Shown: positions 1 through 8,374 of the stretch, piece by piece
Numbering within the stretch: position 1 is the first letter of the stretch
Layout of the letters: every line of letters starts with the position of its first letter
Origin: Pseudoxanthomonas taiwanensis
GTDB taxonomy: Bacteria > Pseudomonadota > Gammaproteobacteria > Xanthomonadales > Xanthomonadaceae
DNA length: 51,930 nucleotides
Assembly (NCBI RefSeq): GCF_010093135.1
Contig: NZ_PDWK01000013.1
Coordinates: 1 to 51,930 of the forward strand
Direction of reading: 5' to 3'
Notes under the pieces: generated by a model
The model's database searches: none
Seen by the model: only the letters and a program-made list of their open reading frames with translations
What the model was told of the DNA's origin: nothing
Position numbers and translations under genes: made by a program

Positions 1-127
1 CGGGTGGTGCGGGCAGTAATAGGTCGCCAGCAGCGGCGCGCCCTCCTCGGCGAAGCGCGCGTGCACCCAGCGCGTGTAGGCGCGGAACTGCTCCTCGTCG
101 TAGTAGCCGCGGGCGATGCCGGCCTGG
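1..127. repeat. Exact 127-bp copy of an internal gmhB segment
   Basis: Bases 1-127 are identical, base for base and in the same orientation, to 7326-7452 inside gmhB; the match stops at 127/128 (a versus t at 7453). It has no start, stop or complete domain of its own. A length of exactly 127 equals a k-mer size commonly used by de Bruijn assemblers, so an overlap left at a contig end is the likeliest explanation. A real partial duplication is the alternative. Confidence 0.9.
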
Positions 128-1175
128 AGGAGTTGCTGGCCAAGACGATCGAGGCGGCCGTGCAGATGCAGGCGGTGCGCAAGAGCGAACTGCAGCGAGT
201 GATCGTGGACACCACGGTGCAGGAGAAGGCGGTGGCCTATCCCACCGACAGCCGGCTGCTGGAAGTGGCGCGGGCCAAGGTGGTGCAACTGGCGCAGCGC
301 GCCGGGCTGCGGCTGAAGCAGACCTTCGAGCGCGAGGGCCGCAGCCTGCGCCGGCGTGCCGGCGGCTATGCGCACGCCAAGCAGTTCAAGCGGCTGCGCC
401 GGGTGCTCAAGCGCCAGCGCACCGTGCTCGGGCGCGTGCTGCGCGACGTGCAACGCCGCCTGCTGGAGGCGCCGCAAGACGTGCGTGATCGCCTGCAGCC
501 ATGGCTGGAGCGTTGCGAGCGCATCCGCTCGCAGCGCCCCAAGGACAAGCACAAGCTGTACGCGCTGCATGCGCCGGAGGTCGAGTGCATCGGCAAGGGC
601 AAGGCCCGCCAGCCCTACGAGTTCGGCGTGAAGGTCAGCGTGGCGGTGAGCGCCAAACAGGGCTTGATGGTCGGTGCGCGCAGCCTGCCGGGCAACCCCT
701 ACGACGGCCACACGCTGGCCGAGCAACTGGAGCAGACCACCGTCTTGCTGCAGGACCTGGGCGTCAAGCCGCACACGGCCATCGTCGACCTGGGCTACCG
801 GGGGGCGGATGCCGACATTGGCGGGGTGACATTGATCCATCGTGGCAAGAGCCGCTCGCTCACGCGCAGCCAGCGGCGCTGGCTGAAGCGGCGTCAGGCG
901 GTCGAGCCGGCCATCGGGCATGCCAAGCACGATCACGGCATGAAGCGCTGCTGGCTCAAGGGCGCTGAGGGTGACGCGCTGCATGCGGTGTTGTGCGCAG
1001 CCGGCTTCAACATCCGCTGGCTGCTGCGTGCCATCGCCCGGCGGGGCATTGCTCCAGCCTTTTTGCGCTCGCTTTGGCTGCTGTCAGCGCTCGCAGCGTC
1101 CGCGAGTCGACTCGCTACTCTTGCACGTCCGGAGCTTCTCGTCGCGCCGCGAGATGAATTTTGCAGGGCCGACTA
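128..1175 (+). mobile_element. 5'-truncated IS5-type insertion sequence remnant
   Basis: The segment starts inside a transposase gene right after the 127-bp repeat, so the left end of the element and the N-terminal third of its transposase are missing. The right end is probably near 1155-1175, just after the last transposase-like residues, but the partner terminus is absent, so neither the inverted repeat nor a target duplication can be checked. Confidence 0.6.
128..1175 (+). pseudogene. IS5-family DDE transposase, C-terminal part
   Basis: The reading frame holds the catalytic part of a DDE transposase of the IS5 type: first Asp in VIVDTTVQEKAVAYPTDS, second Asp in TAIVDLGYRG, and the Glu in VEPAIGHAKHD, followed by the usual C-terminal stretch CAAGFNIRWLLRAI. 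About 340 residues remain; the family normally has roughly 100-150 more at the N-terminus, replaced here by a gmhB-derived sequence. There is no in-frame stop before the downstream HAD-like gene at 1339, so the frame reads straight through into it. The gene cannot be functional as assembled. Family assignment is firm; the subgroup is not determined. Confidence 0.85.
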
Positions 1176-1188
1176 TGTCAGCTATGAT
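1160..1188 (+). promoter_or_regulatory. Possible hybrid promoter at the IS right end
   Basis: TTTGCA at 1160-1165 and TATGAT at 1183-1188 are 17 bases apart and point toward the HAD-like fragment at 1339. The -35-like box lies at the presumed IS end and the -10 outside or at its edge, a layout known for IS-generated outward promoters. This is a sequence match only. Confidence 0.35.
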
Positions 1189-1338
1189 GGCGACGCTCGT
1201 CCGAGGCTCCGGCTCCAGGGAATGGCCCGCCGCCCCAGGCTCCCGTCCCTCCAGTCTTTCCGCCCCTCCGCCCGGCGCCGTGTTCCTGCGCGACAGGGGC
1301 GACGCAGACCAGTCAACCGCGAACGGTCCACCCACAAC

Positions 1339-1585
1339 ATGCAGTCCCCTGCCCCCGTCCCGAATCGCGCCCTGTGCATCGACCTGGATGGCACGCTGCT
1401 GCGCACGGACCTGCTGTACGAGGCGCTGCTGGCCCTGCTGTCACGCAACCTGCTGTACCTGTTCGCGTTGCCGTTCTGGCTGCTGAAGGGCAAGGTCGGC
1501 TTCAAGCGCGAGATCGCCGCACGCGTGCAGCTGGTGCCGGAAACGCTGCCCTACGACGAACGGGTGCTGGAGCTGCTGCGCACCA
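1339..1585 (+). pseudogene. HAD-domain N-terminus of a UbiA-family prenyltransferase, truncated
   Basis: From ATG 1339 the protein begins with a HAD phosphatase motif, CIDLDGTLLRTDLLYEALL, followed by a hydrophobic stretch and the segment GKVGFKREIAARVQL. This matches the N-terminal HAD domain of two-domain HAD/UbiA proteins found in polysaccharide and lipid loci of this family. Only about 82 residues remain, up to YDERVLELLR; the frame then enters sequence antisense to the next gene. The rest of the HAD domain and the whole membrane prenyltransferase domain are missing. The upstream transposase frame is in register with it. The gene is broken by the junction near 1580-1590; assignment to the HAD/UbiA fusion family is probable, not certain. 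Confidence 0.6.
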
Positions 1586-1586
1586 C

Positions 1587-3042
1587 CACGAACGGACGCC
1601 CGCGCTGCTCCATCCGCCGTAGCAGGCGCTCCAGTTCGCGGTCGGCGTTGCCCAGGTGGTAGAGGTAGTTGCGCAAGCTGCCGGCAGCGCGCGCCGGCGG
1701 GACGTCGGGCACCGGCACCGCCGGCGGCATCGCGAACCGGGGCCTCGCTTTCGTAAGGGCCGTGGTTCTCGATGCTGATGGCCGCCACGAACAGCGGCGC
1801 GTCGGCCGCCTCAAGCTCCTGCAGCACCAGGTCGGTCATCGAGGCGTCGGAGTACCAGACGCCGTCGCGCACGCCCTGCCCGCGGAATGCCTTCTCGGTC
1901 AGGAAGCGCTGGATGCCCATGGCGCGGAAGGTATCGGTGCGGTTCCAGAACGCGCCGGAATTGCCGTGCACCGCCACCGTGGCGTAGCCGAGGTCGCGCA
2001 GCAATGCAGGCAGTCCGGGCATCCGCGGCCTGGCCATGTCCACGTAGGGATACATCACCGAGGGGAAGGCGCTGACCGGCATCCCGGTCAGCACCTCGAA
2101 CTCGGTACGCACGGTGCCGCCACCGTAGGTCGGCACCCGCATCGGCCCGCCCGCGCCCCGCTCCAGCAGCGCGCGGGTGGCGGGAATCGGGTCGGCGACC
2201 TGGTCCATGCCGGCCAGGATCCGCGGATCCATGAACGACTCGCTGAGGATCACCACGATGTCCGGCAATGCCTCCGCGCCGGCCTGCGCCGGCACGATGC
2301 CCGCGCGCTCCTCAGCGGTGGCCTCCAGCAGCGCGCGCAAAGCCGCCTCGTCCACCGCATGCACGGCGTTGGAAAGGTCCAGGTGCTTGAACACCAGGCT
2401 GCTCATCAGCCCGGCGTGGAGTGCGCCCGGCCCCGGCCCCAGCGGCGAGGGCCGCACGGCGTCCCGGGTATAGAACGCGGTCCATGGCCAGGCTGCCAGG
2501 TACAGCGCGGCCACCAGCGCCGCGCCGGCGCCGAAGACCACCACCCTGGCCAGGCGGGCGCGGCCCATCCACGGCCGCTCGGCCCAGAAGGCCAGGGCCA
2601 GCAGCAAGGCCCCGCCGCCGGTCCAGGCCCAGACGGCCGCAGCATCCTCGAGGTAGGAGCCGAGCAGCTCCAGGCTGGCGCGGTTGAAGCTGGTCAGGAA
2701 ATAGAAGTCCTGCAGCGCCAGCGGCGCGCCCAGCACCTGCAGCTTCACCGCCGACACCTTATACAACAGCACCTGCAGCAGCAGGACCAACAGCAGCGAG
2801 GACAGCAGGCGCCGGCTCAGGCTCCACAGCACCAGCACGAACGGCACCGCGACCGCGGCGTTGAGCAGCATCGCCGCCGGGGTGCGATAGGCGCTGGCCG
2901 CCACGCCCAGGACCCAGCGGTCCATGCCCCACAGCAGCGGCACGTACAGTGCTAACCCAAGGCACGCGCACAGCCAGTGCCAGGGTACCCGCCCCCGCCA
3001 CGCGTCGCTTCCCGGGACTGCAACAGGCAACGCCTGCCTCAT
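1587..3042 (-). pseudogene. LTA-synthase/sulfatase-family membrane protein, frameshifted and 3'-truncated
   Basis: Starting at ATG 3042, the product has four to five N-terminal membrane helices (about residues 20-210) and then an alkaline-phosphatase-like sulfatase domain typical of LTA-synthase/phosphoglycerol transferases. Visible motifs are PDIVVILSESFMDPR, GGTVRTEFEVLTG with the catalytic Thr, and SIENHGPY. Around 1725-1740 the frame is lost; the family sequence continues in another frame (LRNYLYHLGNADRELERLL) to RPFVVV near 1588, exactly where the conserved FFGDHLP would follow. So the gene has a frameshift in a GC-rich run and lacks its C-terminal third. Full-length relatives would transfer phosphoglycerol or similar groups onto periplasmic glycans. 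It may be a real pseudogene or a consequence of misassembly plus a sequencing error. Confidence 0.75.
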
Positions 3043-3300
3043 GCCACCGGGCCATCCGGCTGGCGCCGGACCGCGATTTCCGATGTCGGGAATCTTTCCA
3101 CTTGCCCCTCCCGGACCCGTCGGCGAGGGCCGACGGATCCAGCTACCGCCCCCCCCCGGGGCTGACAACTGGCAAGGGGCAGTCTAGCACCCGGCGCCGG
3201 CGCTGCCGGGAAAGGGCCGGGAACGGCCAATCCCGGCAAACCCCGGGCGCCGGAGCCGCCACGGCACGGACCGGGGCGGCGGGAGGTCCACTGCGCCGGG

Positions 3301-4293
3301 CTAGCGGCCGCGCAACCTGAGCCCCAGGCGGCTGCTCAGTACCTTGCGCGGCACGGAGGCGATGTCATAGGCCAGGAATGCCAGCAGCAGCTGCAGGCCG
3401 ACCAGCAGCGGGAGGGCGGCCAGCATCACGGTGCCGGTACTGGCGGGCGCGCCGGTCGAGACCGACAGCCCCCAGTGGTAGAGGCCGAACACGGCGCCGA
3501 ACAGCACCAGCGCGCAGCCGGCCAGCAGCTCCAGCGACGCCAGCGACATGTCGCGCAGGAAGTAGCTGTAGAACACCCGCTTGAAGAAGTTGCGGCCGTG
3601 CTTGAGCAGGAATTCGGTGAGCACCTTGCCGATCCTGAGGTTGCTCACCTCGTCGCCGTAGCGGGCGTCCATCGGGATGTCGACCACGACCGCGCGGAAG
3701 GTCCCGAGCCGGAACAGCAGGTCGGTCTCGAAGAAATAGCGGCGGCTGATCCGCTCGAACGGCAGCAGCGCCGCGACCCTGGCGGAAATGGCGGTATAGC
3801 CGTTGGTCGGATCGAACAGGTCCCAGTAGCCGGTGGAGACCTTGGCCATGAACGACAGGACCGCGTTGCCGAACAGGCGGATCGCGGGCATCTGGCCGAT
3901 GTTGCGCAGGTCGTAGAAGCGGTTGCCCTTGGTGTAGTCGGCCTCCAGCGCGGCGATCGGGGCGACGAAGTTGGGCAGCAGCGCCGGATCCATCTGCCCG
4001 TCGCCGTCGATCTTGACGATGATGTCCGCGCCCAGCTCCAGCGCGCGCTGGTAGCCGGTCAGGACCGCGCCGCCCACGCCCTGGTTCTGCGCGTGGTAGA
4101 CCACGCACACCCGCGGGTCACTGCAGCCAGATTCCACCAGCTTGCCGGACCCCTCCGGGCAGGCGTCGTCGACGACGATGATGTGGTCGACGTCGTCGCC
4201 GATGGATGCGATGACCTGCAGGATGTGGCGGGTCACCTTGTAGCTGGGGATCACCACCGCCACGCTGGGCGGCGAGGAATCGGTCGGTTTCAT
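3301..4293 (-). CDS. GT2 family polyprenyl-phosphate glycosyltransferase
   Basis: 330 aa. The N-terminal half is a DPM1-like GT-A domain: VAVVIPSYKV near residue 11, VVDDACPEGSGK, and the metal-binding stretch KIDGDGQMDP. The C-terminus (about residues 255-320) has two hydrophobic helices, as in membrane-anchored transferases that charge undecaprenyl phosphate with mannose or glucose. By family it uses a nucleotide sugar on the cytoplasmic face; the sugar is not readable. Its ATG overlaps the stop of the upstream membrane-protein gene (ATGA), so the two are translationally coupled. A plausible role is making the lipid-linked sugar donor for a periplasmic transferase, perhaps that neighbour; this is inference. 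Confidence 0.85.
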   Translation of the reverse strand: MKPTDSSPPSVAVVIPSYKVTRHILQVIASIGDDVDHIIVVDDACPEGSGKLVESGCSDPRVCVVYHAQNQGVGGAVLTGYQRALELGADIIVKIDGDGQMDPALLPNFVAPIAALEADYTKGNRFYDLRNIGQMPAIRLFGNAVLSFMAKVSTGYWDLFDPTNGYTAISARVAALLPFERISRRYFFETDLLFRLGTFRAVVVDIPMDARYGDEVSNLRIGKVLTEFLLKHGRNFFKRVFYSYFLRDMSLASLELLAGCALVLFGAVFGLYHWGLSVSTGAPASTGTVMLAALPLLVGLQLLLAFLAYDIASVPRKVLSSRLGLRLRGR

Positions 4294-6383
4294 CGGTTGT
4301 TCCTCTGGAGGATCCGCCTGGCCTGGTCGCGTACTGCGCCGAGGCGGCATTCGCCCTGGCGGTTGCCGGGCAGCGACCACAGTTCGACCCCGCGCTCCCG
4401 GTCGACCGGGACGTAGCCCAGTGCCTGCATCGCCGCGCGCTGGCCGGGACTGGCCTCGGCCGGCACCACGATGCCGGAGGTGCCGGTGGCCCTGAGCACT
4501 TCGCGCCAGCGTTCGCCACTGGGGTCCTCGTCGGCCCACTCCTTGGCCAGCTTCAGGCGCTGGTCGTACCAGGCCATCGAGTGCGCGCGCCCCTTGCCGC
4601 CGGCGACGAACGGCGCGCTGGTGTCGGAATTGAGCACGCAGGTATCCGGATCCCGCGCCAGGTAGCGCTCGATCAGCGCGCGCTGCGGTATCATCTCCGC
4701 GACCAGCTGCGTCCTGGCGCCCCTGCCCTCGAGCAGCAGCGCCTGCCACGGGTTCTCCTTGAAGATCCCGTCCGTGGTGGGCGCCAGCGCCAGGTTGGCC
4801 GCGGCCAGCAGGGGGATGCCGGCCGCGAAGCCGGCCCGGCGGAGGCAGCCGGCGGCGCCCACCACGCCGACCGTGCCCAGCAGGGCCAGCGCCGGGAAGA
4901 CGTAGCGCAGGTACTGCAGCTGGGCGAACAGCAGCAGGCCGGAGGCCAGCGCCCACAGGCCCACGGCGCAGGCGGCACGCGAGCAGGACATGGCGTAGAT
5001 GCAACCCGGCAGCAGCACCAGGAACGCCAGTCCGGCCGCGCCGGGGAAGTGCTCGCCGAAGCGCGGGCTGTGGAAGGTCAGGTCCCACAGGAGCGAGGCG
5101 TCGATGCCCGCGCGCCAGCGCGTATCGAGGAAGTCGACCGGCGGCATGTACGGCGACTGGAAGATCGAGTTGAACAGCGGGAACACCGGGTTGCCGGTGA
5201 CGAGCAAAGCGTAGAAATAGCTGCTCCCGCCCACCACGCTGGCGGCGACCACCAGCCTGGCCAGCCCCCACCACTGCCGGTGCCGCAGCGCCTGCCAGCC
5301 GATCCAGGCCAGCGCCGGCAGGGCATAGACCACGTTCGACGCCTTCAGCCCGGCCAGCAGGCCGAACAGCGCGCCGATCGCCAGCGCGCCGCGCGACAGG
5401 TCGCACCTGCCGGCGAGCAGCGCCGCCAGGTGCAGCACCACCGCGGCCACGCAGCCGTCGACCTGCATGGTCGAGCCGAAATAAACCGTCAGCGGGTGCG
5501 AGGCGAATACCGCCGCCGCGGCCAGCGCGACCTCGCGGCGCCCGTCCAGCGCCAGGGCCAGGCGGTAGGCGCCGGAGATGCCGAGCAACAGCCACAGCAG
5601 GCCCATCGAGGCCCGCGACTCCTGGCCCGCCAGCAGGGCGGCGAGGGAATGCAGGACGTTGTTGGCCCAGGGCGCGACCGCCCAGACCTGGCTGGAGACG
5701 TCCAGCCGGTAATAGCCGCCCTCCAGCAGCTGGCCGACCATGCCCAGGTGGGCGGCGTTGTCGTCGTAGTTGAGGCTCGGCAACCACAGCGCGATCGAGG
5801 CGAAGCCGGCGACGCCCGCCAGCAGCGAGCTCCACCACGGGTGCTGGCGGCGCAGCTGGCCGAACCCGGCAGCCACCGCACGGGCCTGCTCGAGGACCGC
5901 TTCCCGGCGCCAGGCGACCAGCAGCACCGCCGCGGCCAGGTGGATGCGGCCGTCGTGCACCTGGAACGGCAGCAGCCAGCCGACCACCGCCGCGACCACC
6001 GCGAGGCCGACCAGGCTGGTCAGCCAGGGATCGGACCCGGAGCCGGTGTGGAACAGGCTGCCGACGCCCCAGGACACGGCCAGCAGCAGGGCCGCCGCGG
6101 CAAGCGCGGAAAGCCCGCAGTAGTAGGCCACGCCCAGCACCGCGAGGAAGCCGAGCACCAGCGCTGCCCCGCCCGGGCGCCCGGAACGGGCGGCCACGAG
6201 GTTGACGAGCAGTGCCCCGGCCGCGGCGGCGAGCGCCGCCTGCAGGTAGCCACCGAGGTAGCCATTGGCGCTGGCCGGGAACAGGCCCTTCCGCCATGCG
6301 GCATAGCCGACGACCACGAAGAACAGCACGAGGAGGAACTCCGCCCCCCCGCGCAGGCCGGACCGCAACACCTGCTGGTTCAT
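4290..6383 (-). CDS. Large polytopic membrane protein, probable GT-C type glycosyltransferase
   Basis: 697 aa with roughly a dozen hydrophobic segments spread through the first 560 residues, then a soluble C-terminal domain of about 140 residues. No signature motif is recognised with certainty, but the topology, the NYDDNAAHLGM loop after an early helix (acidic residues in a periplasmic loop are usual in GT-C enzymes) and direct coupling to a polyprenyl-phosphate glycosyltransferase point to a GT-C enzyme using a lipid-linked sugar. Start at ATG 6383 overlaps the stop of the lipoprotein gene; its own stop overlaps the next start (ATGA in both cases), so three genes form one translational unit. 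The substrate is unknown. Confidence 0.7.
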   Translation of the reverse strand: MNQQVLRSGLRGGAEFLLVLFFVVVGYAAWRKGLFPASANGYLGGYLQAALAAAAGALLVNLVAARSGRPGGAALVLGFLAVLGVAYYCGLSALAAAALLLAVSWGVGSLFHTGSGSDPWLTSLVGLAVVAAVVGWLLPFQVHDGRIHLAAAVLLVAWRREAVLEQARAVAAGFGQLRRQHPWWSSLLAGVAGFASIALWLPSLNYDDNAAHLGMVGQLLEGGYYRLDVSSQVWAVAPWANNVLHSLAALLAGQESRASMGLLWLLLGISGAYRLALALDGRREVALAAAAVFASHPLTVYFGSTMQVDGCVAAVVLHLAALLAGRCDLSRGALAIGALFGLLAGLKASNVVYALPALAWIGWQALRHRQWWGLARLVVAASVVGGSSYFYALLVTGNPVFPLFNSIFQSPYMPPVDFLDTRWRAGIDASLLWDLTFHSPRFGEHFPGAAGLAFLVLLPGCIYAMSCSRAACAVGLWALASGLLLFAQLQYLRYVFPALALLGTVGVVGAAGCLRRAGFAAGIPLLAAANLALAPTTDGIFKENPWQALLLEGRGARTQLVAEMIPQRALIERYLARDPDTCVLNSDTSAPFVAGGKGRAHSMAWYDQRLKLAKEWADEDPSGERWREVLRATGTSGIVVPAEASPGQRAAMQALGYVPVDRERGVELWSLPGNRQGECRLGAVRDQARRILQRNNR

Positions 6384-6805
6384 TCCATTGCTCCGTCAGT
6401 CGGTCCGAGGCAGGCCAGGCCCGCGACCTCGAAGGCGGCGAGGTCCCGGCGGCTGTCGGCATCGACCAGATAGAAGCGCGTGCCCCCGGCGACCCACTGC
6501 CCGGTTTCCGCCTCGCCCTGCGCCGCGCCTGAGGCGAACACCTTGCGCCCGCCATCGTCGCCGCGCACCTGGACCAGGACCGACTGCACCGCCGGATCCT
6601 TCACCTTCCACGCGATCCGCGCCGCGACCCGCTGGCCCTCGCAGGCGCCGACAGCGCCGGGCTCGACGCTGAGCACGGCATCCTCGTTCTCCACCGAGGT
6701 CGGATGGGGGGGCACGCCGTCCTGCACCGGCTCGATCCGCCCGCAGGCGGACAGGAGCGGGAGGGCCAGCACCGCCAGGGTGCCAACGATGGCAGTTCGC
6801 ATCAT
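6380..6805 (-). CDS. Small predicted lipoprotein
   Basis: 141 aa. The N-terminus is a lipoprotein signal peptide: MMRTAIVGTLAVLALPLLSACG, with lipobox LSAC and Cys21 as the lipidated residue. Position +2 is Gly, which does not argue for inner-membrane retention. The mature part (about 120 residues) has beta-rich spacing but no recognised domain. Two consecutive ATGs (6805 and 6802) can serve as start. The stop overlaps the start of the large membrane protein, suggesting it works with that putative glycosyltransferase at the periplasmic face. Function unknown. Confidence 0.75.
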   Translation of the reverse strand: MMRTAIVGTLAVLALPLLSACGRIEPVQDGVPPHPTSVENEDAVLSVEPGAVGACEGQRVAARIAWKVKDPAVQSVLVQVRGDDGGRKVFASGAAQGEAETGQWVAGGTRFYLVDADSRRDLAAFEVAGLACLGPTDGAME

Positions 6806-7004
6806 GTGTTACCGGACTCGCCTTTCAGGAAAAGACCCGCGGGATTCCCGCAGGCAATTCGAACCTCGTTACTCCACCGGCACTGTCGTCGGATCCATGG
6901 ATGGCAAGCCGCTTTGCGTCGCGCGGTCCGCCGGGCCCGTGCCTGGCGACGACCGGCCGCATCGGGCGCCAATGATCCGGGCATTGCCCATGCACTTCAA
7001 GCTT

Positions 7005-7670
7005 TCACGCCAGCGGCGCGCGCGAACCGTGACGGCCGGCCGCCGGAGCGGCCTCCCCGGCGCCGGCCACCAGCGTCCTGGCAACCTCGTCCAGGCTGGC
7101 GACCGCGATCCCCGCCGCACTCTCGCCCGGCTCCGCCCCGGGGCCGCACAGCAGGAACCGGCGGACGACCCCCGCAGCCGCGGCCGCCTCCATGTCCTTG
7201 GGCGTGTCGCCGACCATCACCGACCCGGCCGGATCCAGCCCGTGCCGGCCAATGGCCTCCAGCAGCATCCCCGGCTCCGGCTTGCGGCAGGCGCAGGCCA
7301 CCTTGTACGCGCCCTGCCCCGCCTCCGGGTGGTGCGGGCAGTAATAGGTCGCCAGCAGCGGCGCGCCCTCCTCGGCGAAGCGCGCGTGCACCCAGCGCGT
7401 GTAGGCGCGGAACTGCTCCTCGTCGTAGTAGCCGCGGGCGATGCCGGCCTGGTTGGTGGCCACCACGAGCACGTAGCCGGCCGCGCGCGCGGCGCGCGCC
7501 AGCTCGAAGATCCCGGGGACCCACTCGGTGCGCCCGGGGGTATGCACGTAGCCGTGGTCGACGTTGACCACGCCGTCGCGGTCCAGGAACAGCGCCCGGT
7601 GCGGCCCGCCACCGACCAGCCCCGCCGCTTCCGGCGGCACCGTCACCACGGGCTCGCGGACCCCGCTCAC
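7005..7670 (-). CDS. gmhB: D-glycero-alpha-D-manno-heptose 1,7-bisphosphate 7-phosphatase
   Basis: 221 aa, a HAD-superfamily phosphatase of the GmhB/HisB-N type. Motif I is ALFLDRDGVVNVDHGYV; the specificity loop includes WVPGIFEL and ATNQAGIARG; the zinc-binding cysteine/histidine cluster is CPHHPEAG then CACRKPEPGM; motif IV is MVGDTPKDMEAA. It removes the 7-phosphate from heptose bisphosphate, third step of the pathway encoded by the four neighbouring genes. GTG 7670 is chosen because it overlaps the hddC stop (GTGA) and gives the family's usual N-terminus. Bases 7326-7452 reappear at the window start. Confidence 0.93.
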   Translation of the reverse strand: MSGVREPVVTVPPEAAGLVGGGPHRALFLDRDGVVNVDHGYVHTPGRTEWVPGIFELARAARAAGYVLVVATNQAGIARGYYDEEQFRAYTRWVHARFAEEGAPLLATYYCPHHPEAGQGAYKVACACRKPEPGMLLEAIGRHGLDPAGSVMVGDTPKDMEAAAAAGVVRRFLLCGPGAEPGESAAGIAVASLDEVARTLVAGAGEAAPAAGRHGSRAPLA

Positions 7671-8374
7671 GCCGCGCCTTCCCGGAACAGGTGCTGGGCG
7701 CGGACGTAGTCCTCCGGCACGCCGATGTCGATGAAATCCGCGGTGCGCTCGAACGCGGCCACCTGGCCGGACTCGCTCCATGGCCGCAGCACCAGCTCCT
7801 CGAACGACCAGGCGCCCTGCGGCGCGGGCAGCCGCGCGAACGCGGCCGCGTCCAGGAAATAGCTGCCGGCGTTGATCAGGCCAGGCCCGGCGCCACCCTT
7901 CTCGCGGAAGCCGACCACGCGCCCGCCGGCCACTTCGACCGCGCCGTAGCGCCCCACGTCGTCCACCGCCGCCAGGGCGATGCCCAGCGCGCAGCCGTGC
8001 CCGCGGGTGGCCGCTTCCAGCGCGGCCGGGTCGTAGCGCAGGAAGGTGTCGCCATTGGCCAGGTGCACGCCGTCGCCCTGGGCCAGGGCCAGCGCCTGGC
8101 GGATGGCGCCGCCGGTGCCCAGCGGCGCGTCCTCCACCGAATAGGCGATCTCCATGCCCTGCCAGCGGCGCCCGACCGCGTCCTCGACCTGCGCGGCGCG
8201 ATAGCCCGTGGCGAGGATCACCCGGCGCAGGCCGGCCGCCGCATAGGCGTCCAACAGCCAGGCCAGGAACGGGCGGCCGGCCACCGGGGCCAGCGGCTTG
8301 GGCACGTCGCTGACCACCGCACGCAGGCGCGTGCCGAGGCCGCCGACCAGGACGATCGCTTCCTCAGCGGCCAT
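7667..8374 (-). CDS. hddC: D-glycero-alpha-D-manno-heptose 1-phosphate guanylyltransferase
   Basis: 235 aa nucleotidyltransferase. It has the nucleotide-binding signature VGGLGTRLRAVVSDVPKPL near the N-terminus (consensus GGxGTRLrp...PKP) and the metal site LANGDTFLRYD. With hddA, gmhA and gmhB in the same coupled cluster the substrate is most likely heptose 1-phosphate and the product GDP-D-glycero-alpha-D-manno-heptose, the activated sugar for an O-antigen or capsule. The start overlaps the gmhA stop by 11 bases, and the stop overlaps the gmhB GTG. A generic sugar-1-phosphate nucleotidyltransferase would look similar; context decides. Confidence 0.88.
   Translation of the reverse strand: MAAEEAIVLVGGLGTRLRAVVSDVPKPLAPVAGRPFLAWLLDAYAAAGLRRVILATGYRAAQVEDAVGRRWQGMEIAYSVEDAPLGTGGAIRQALALAQGDGVHLANGDTFLRYDPAALEAATRGHGCALGIALAAVDDVGRYGAVEVAGGRVVGFREKGGAGPGLINAGSYFLDAAAFARLPAPQGAWSFEELVLRPWSESGQVAAFERTADFIDIGVPEDYVRAQHLFREGAA

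Noticed and set aside
4-1662. A single 552-aa protein joining gmhB-like, transposase and HAD sequence
   Set aside because: Its three parts come from an antisense gmhB copy, a transposase C-terminus and a HAD start; the open frame is accidental read-through.
4581-6473. 630-codon plus-strand frame opposite the membrane protein
   Set aside because: Runs across two coupled minus-strand genes and is Gln/Arg-rich without hydrophobic or catalytic patterns.
6806-7004. A promoter or remnant gene between gmhB and the lipoprotein
   Set aside because: The 199-base gap has only weak short inverted repeats and no convincing -35/-10 pair or protein-like frame.
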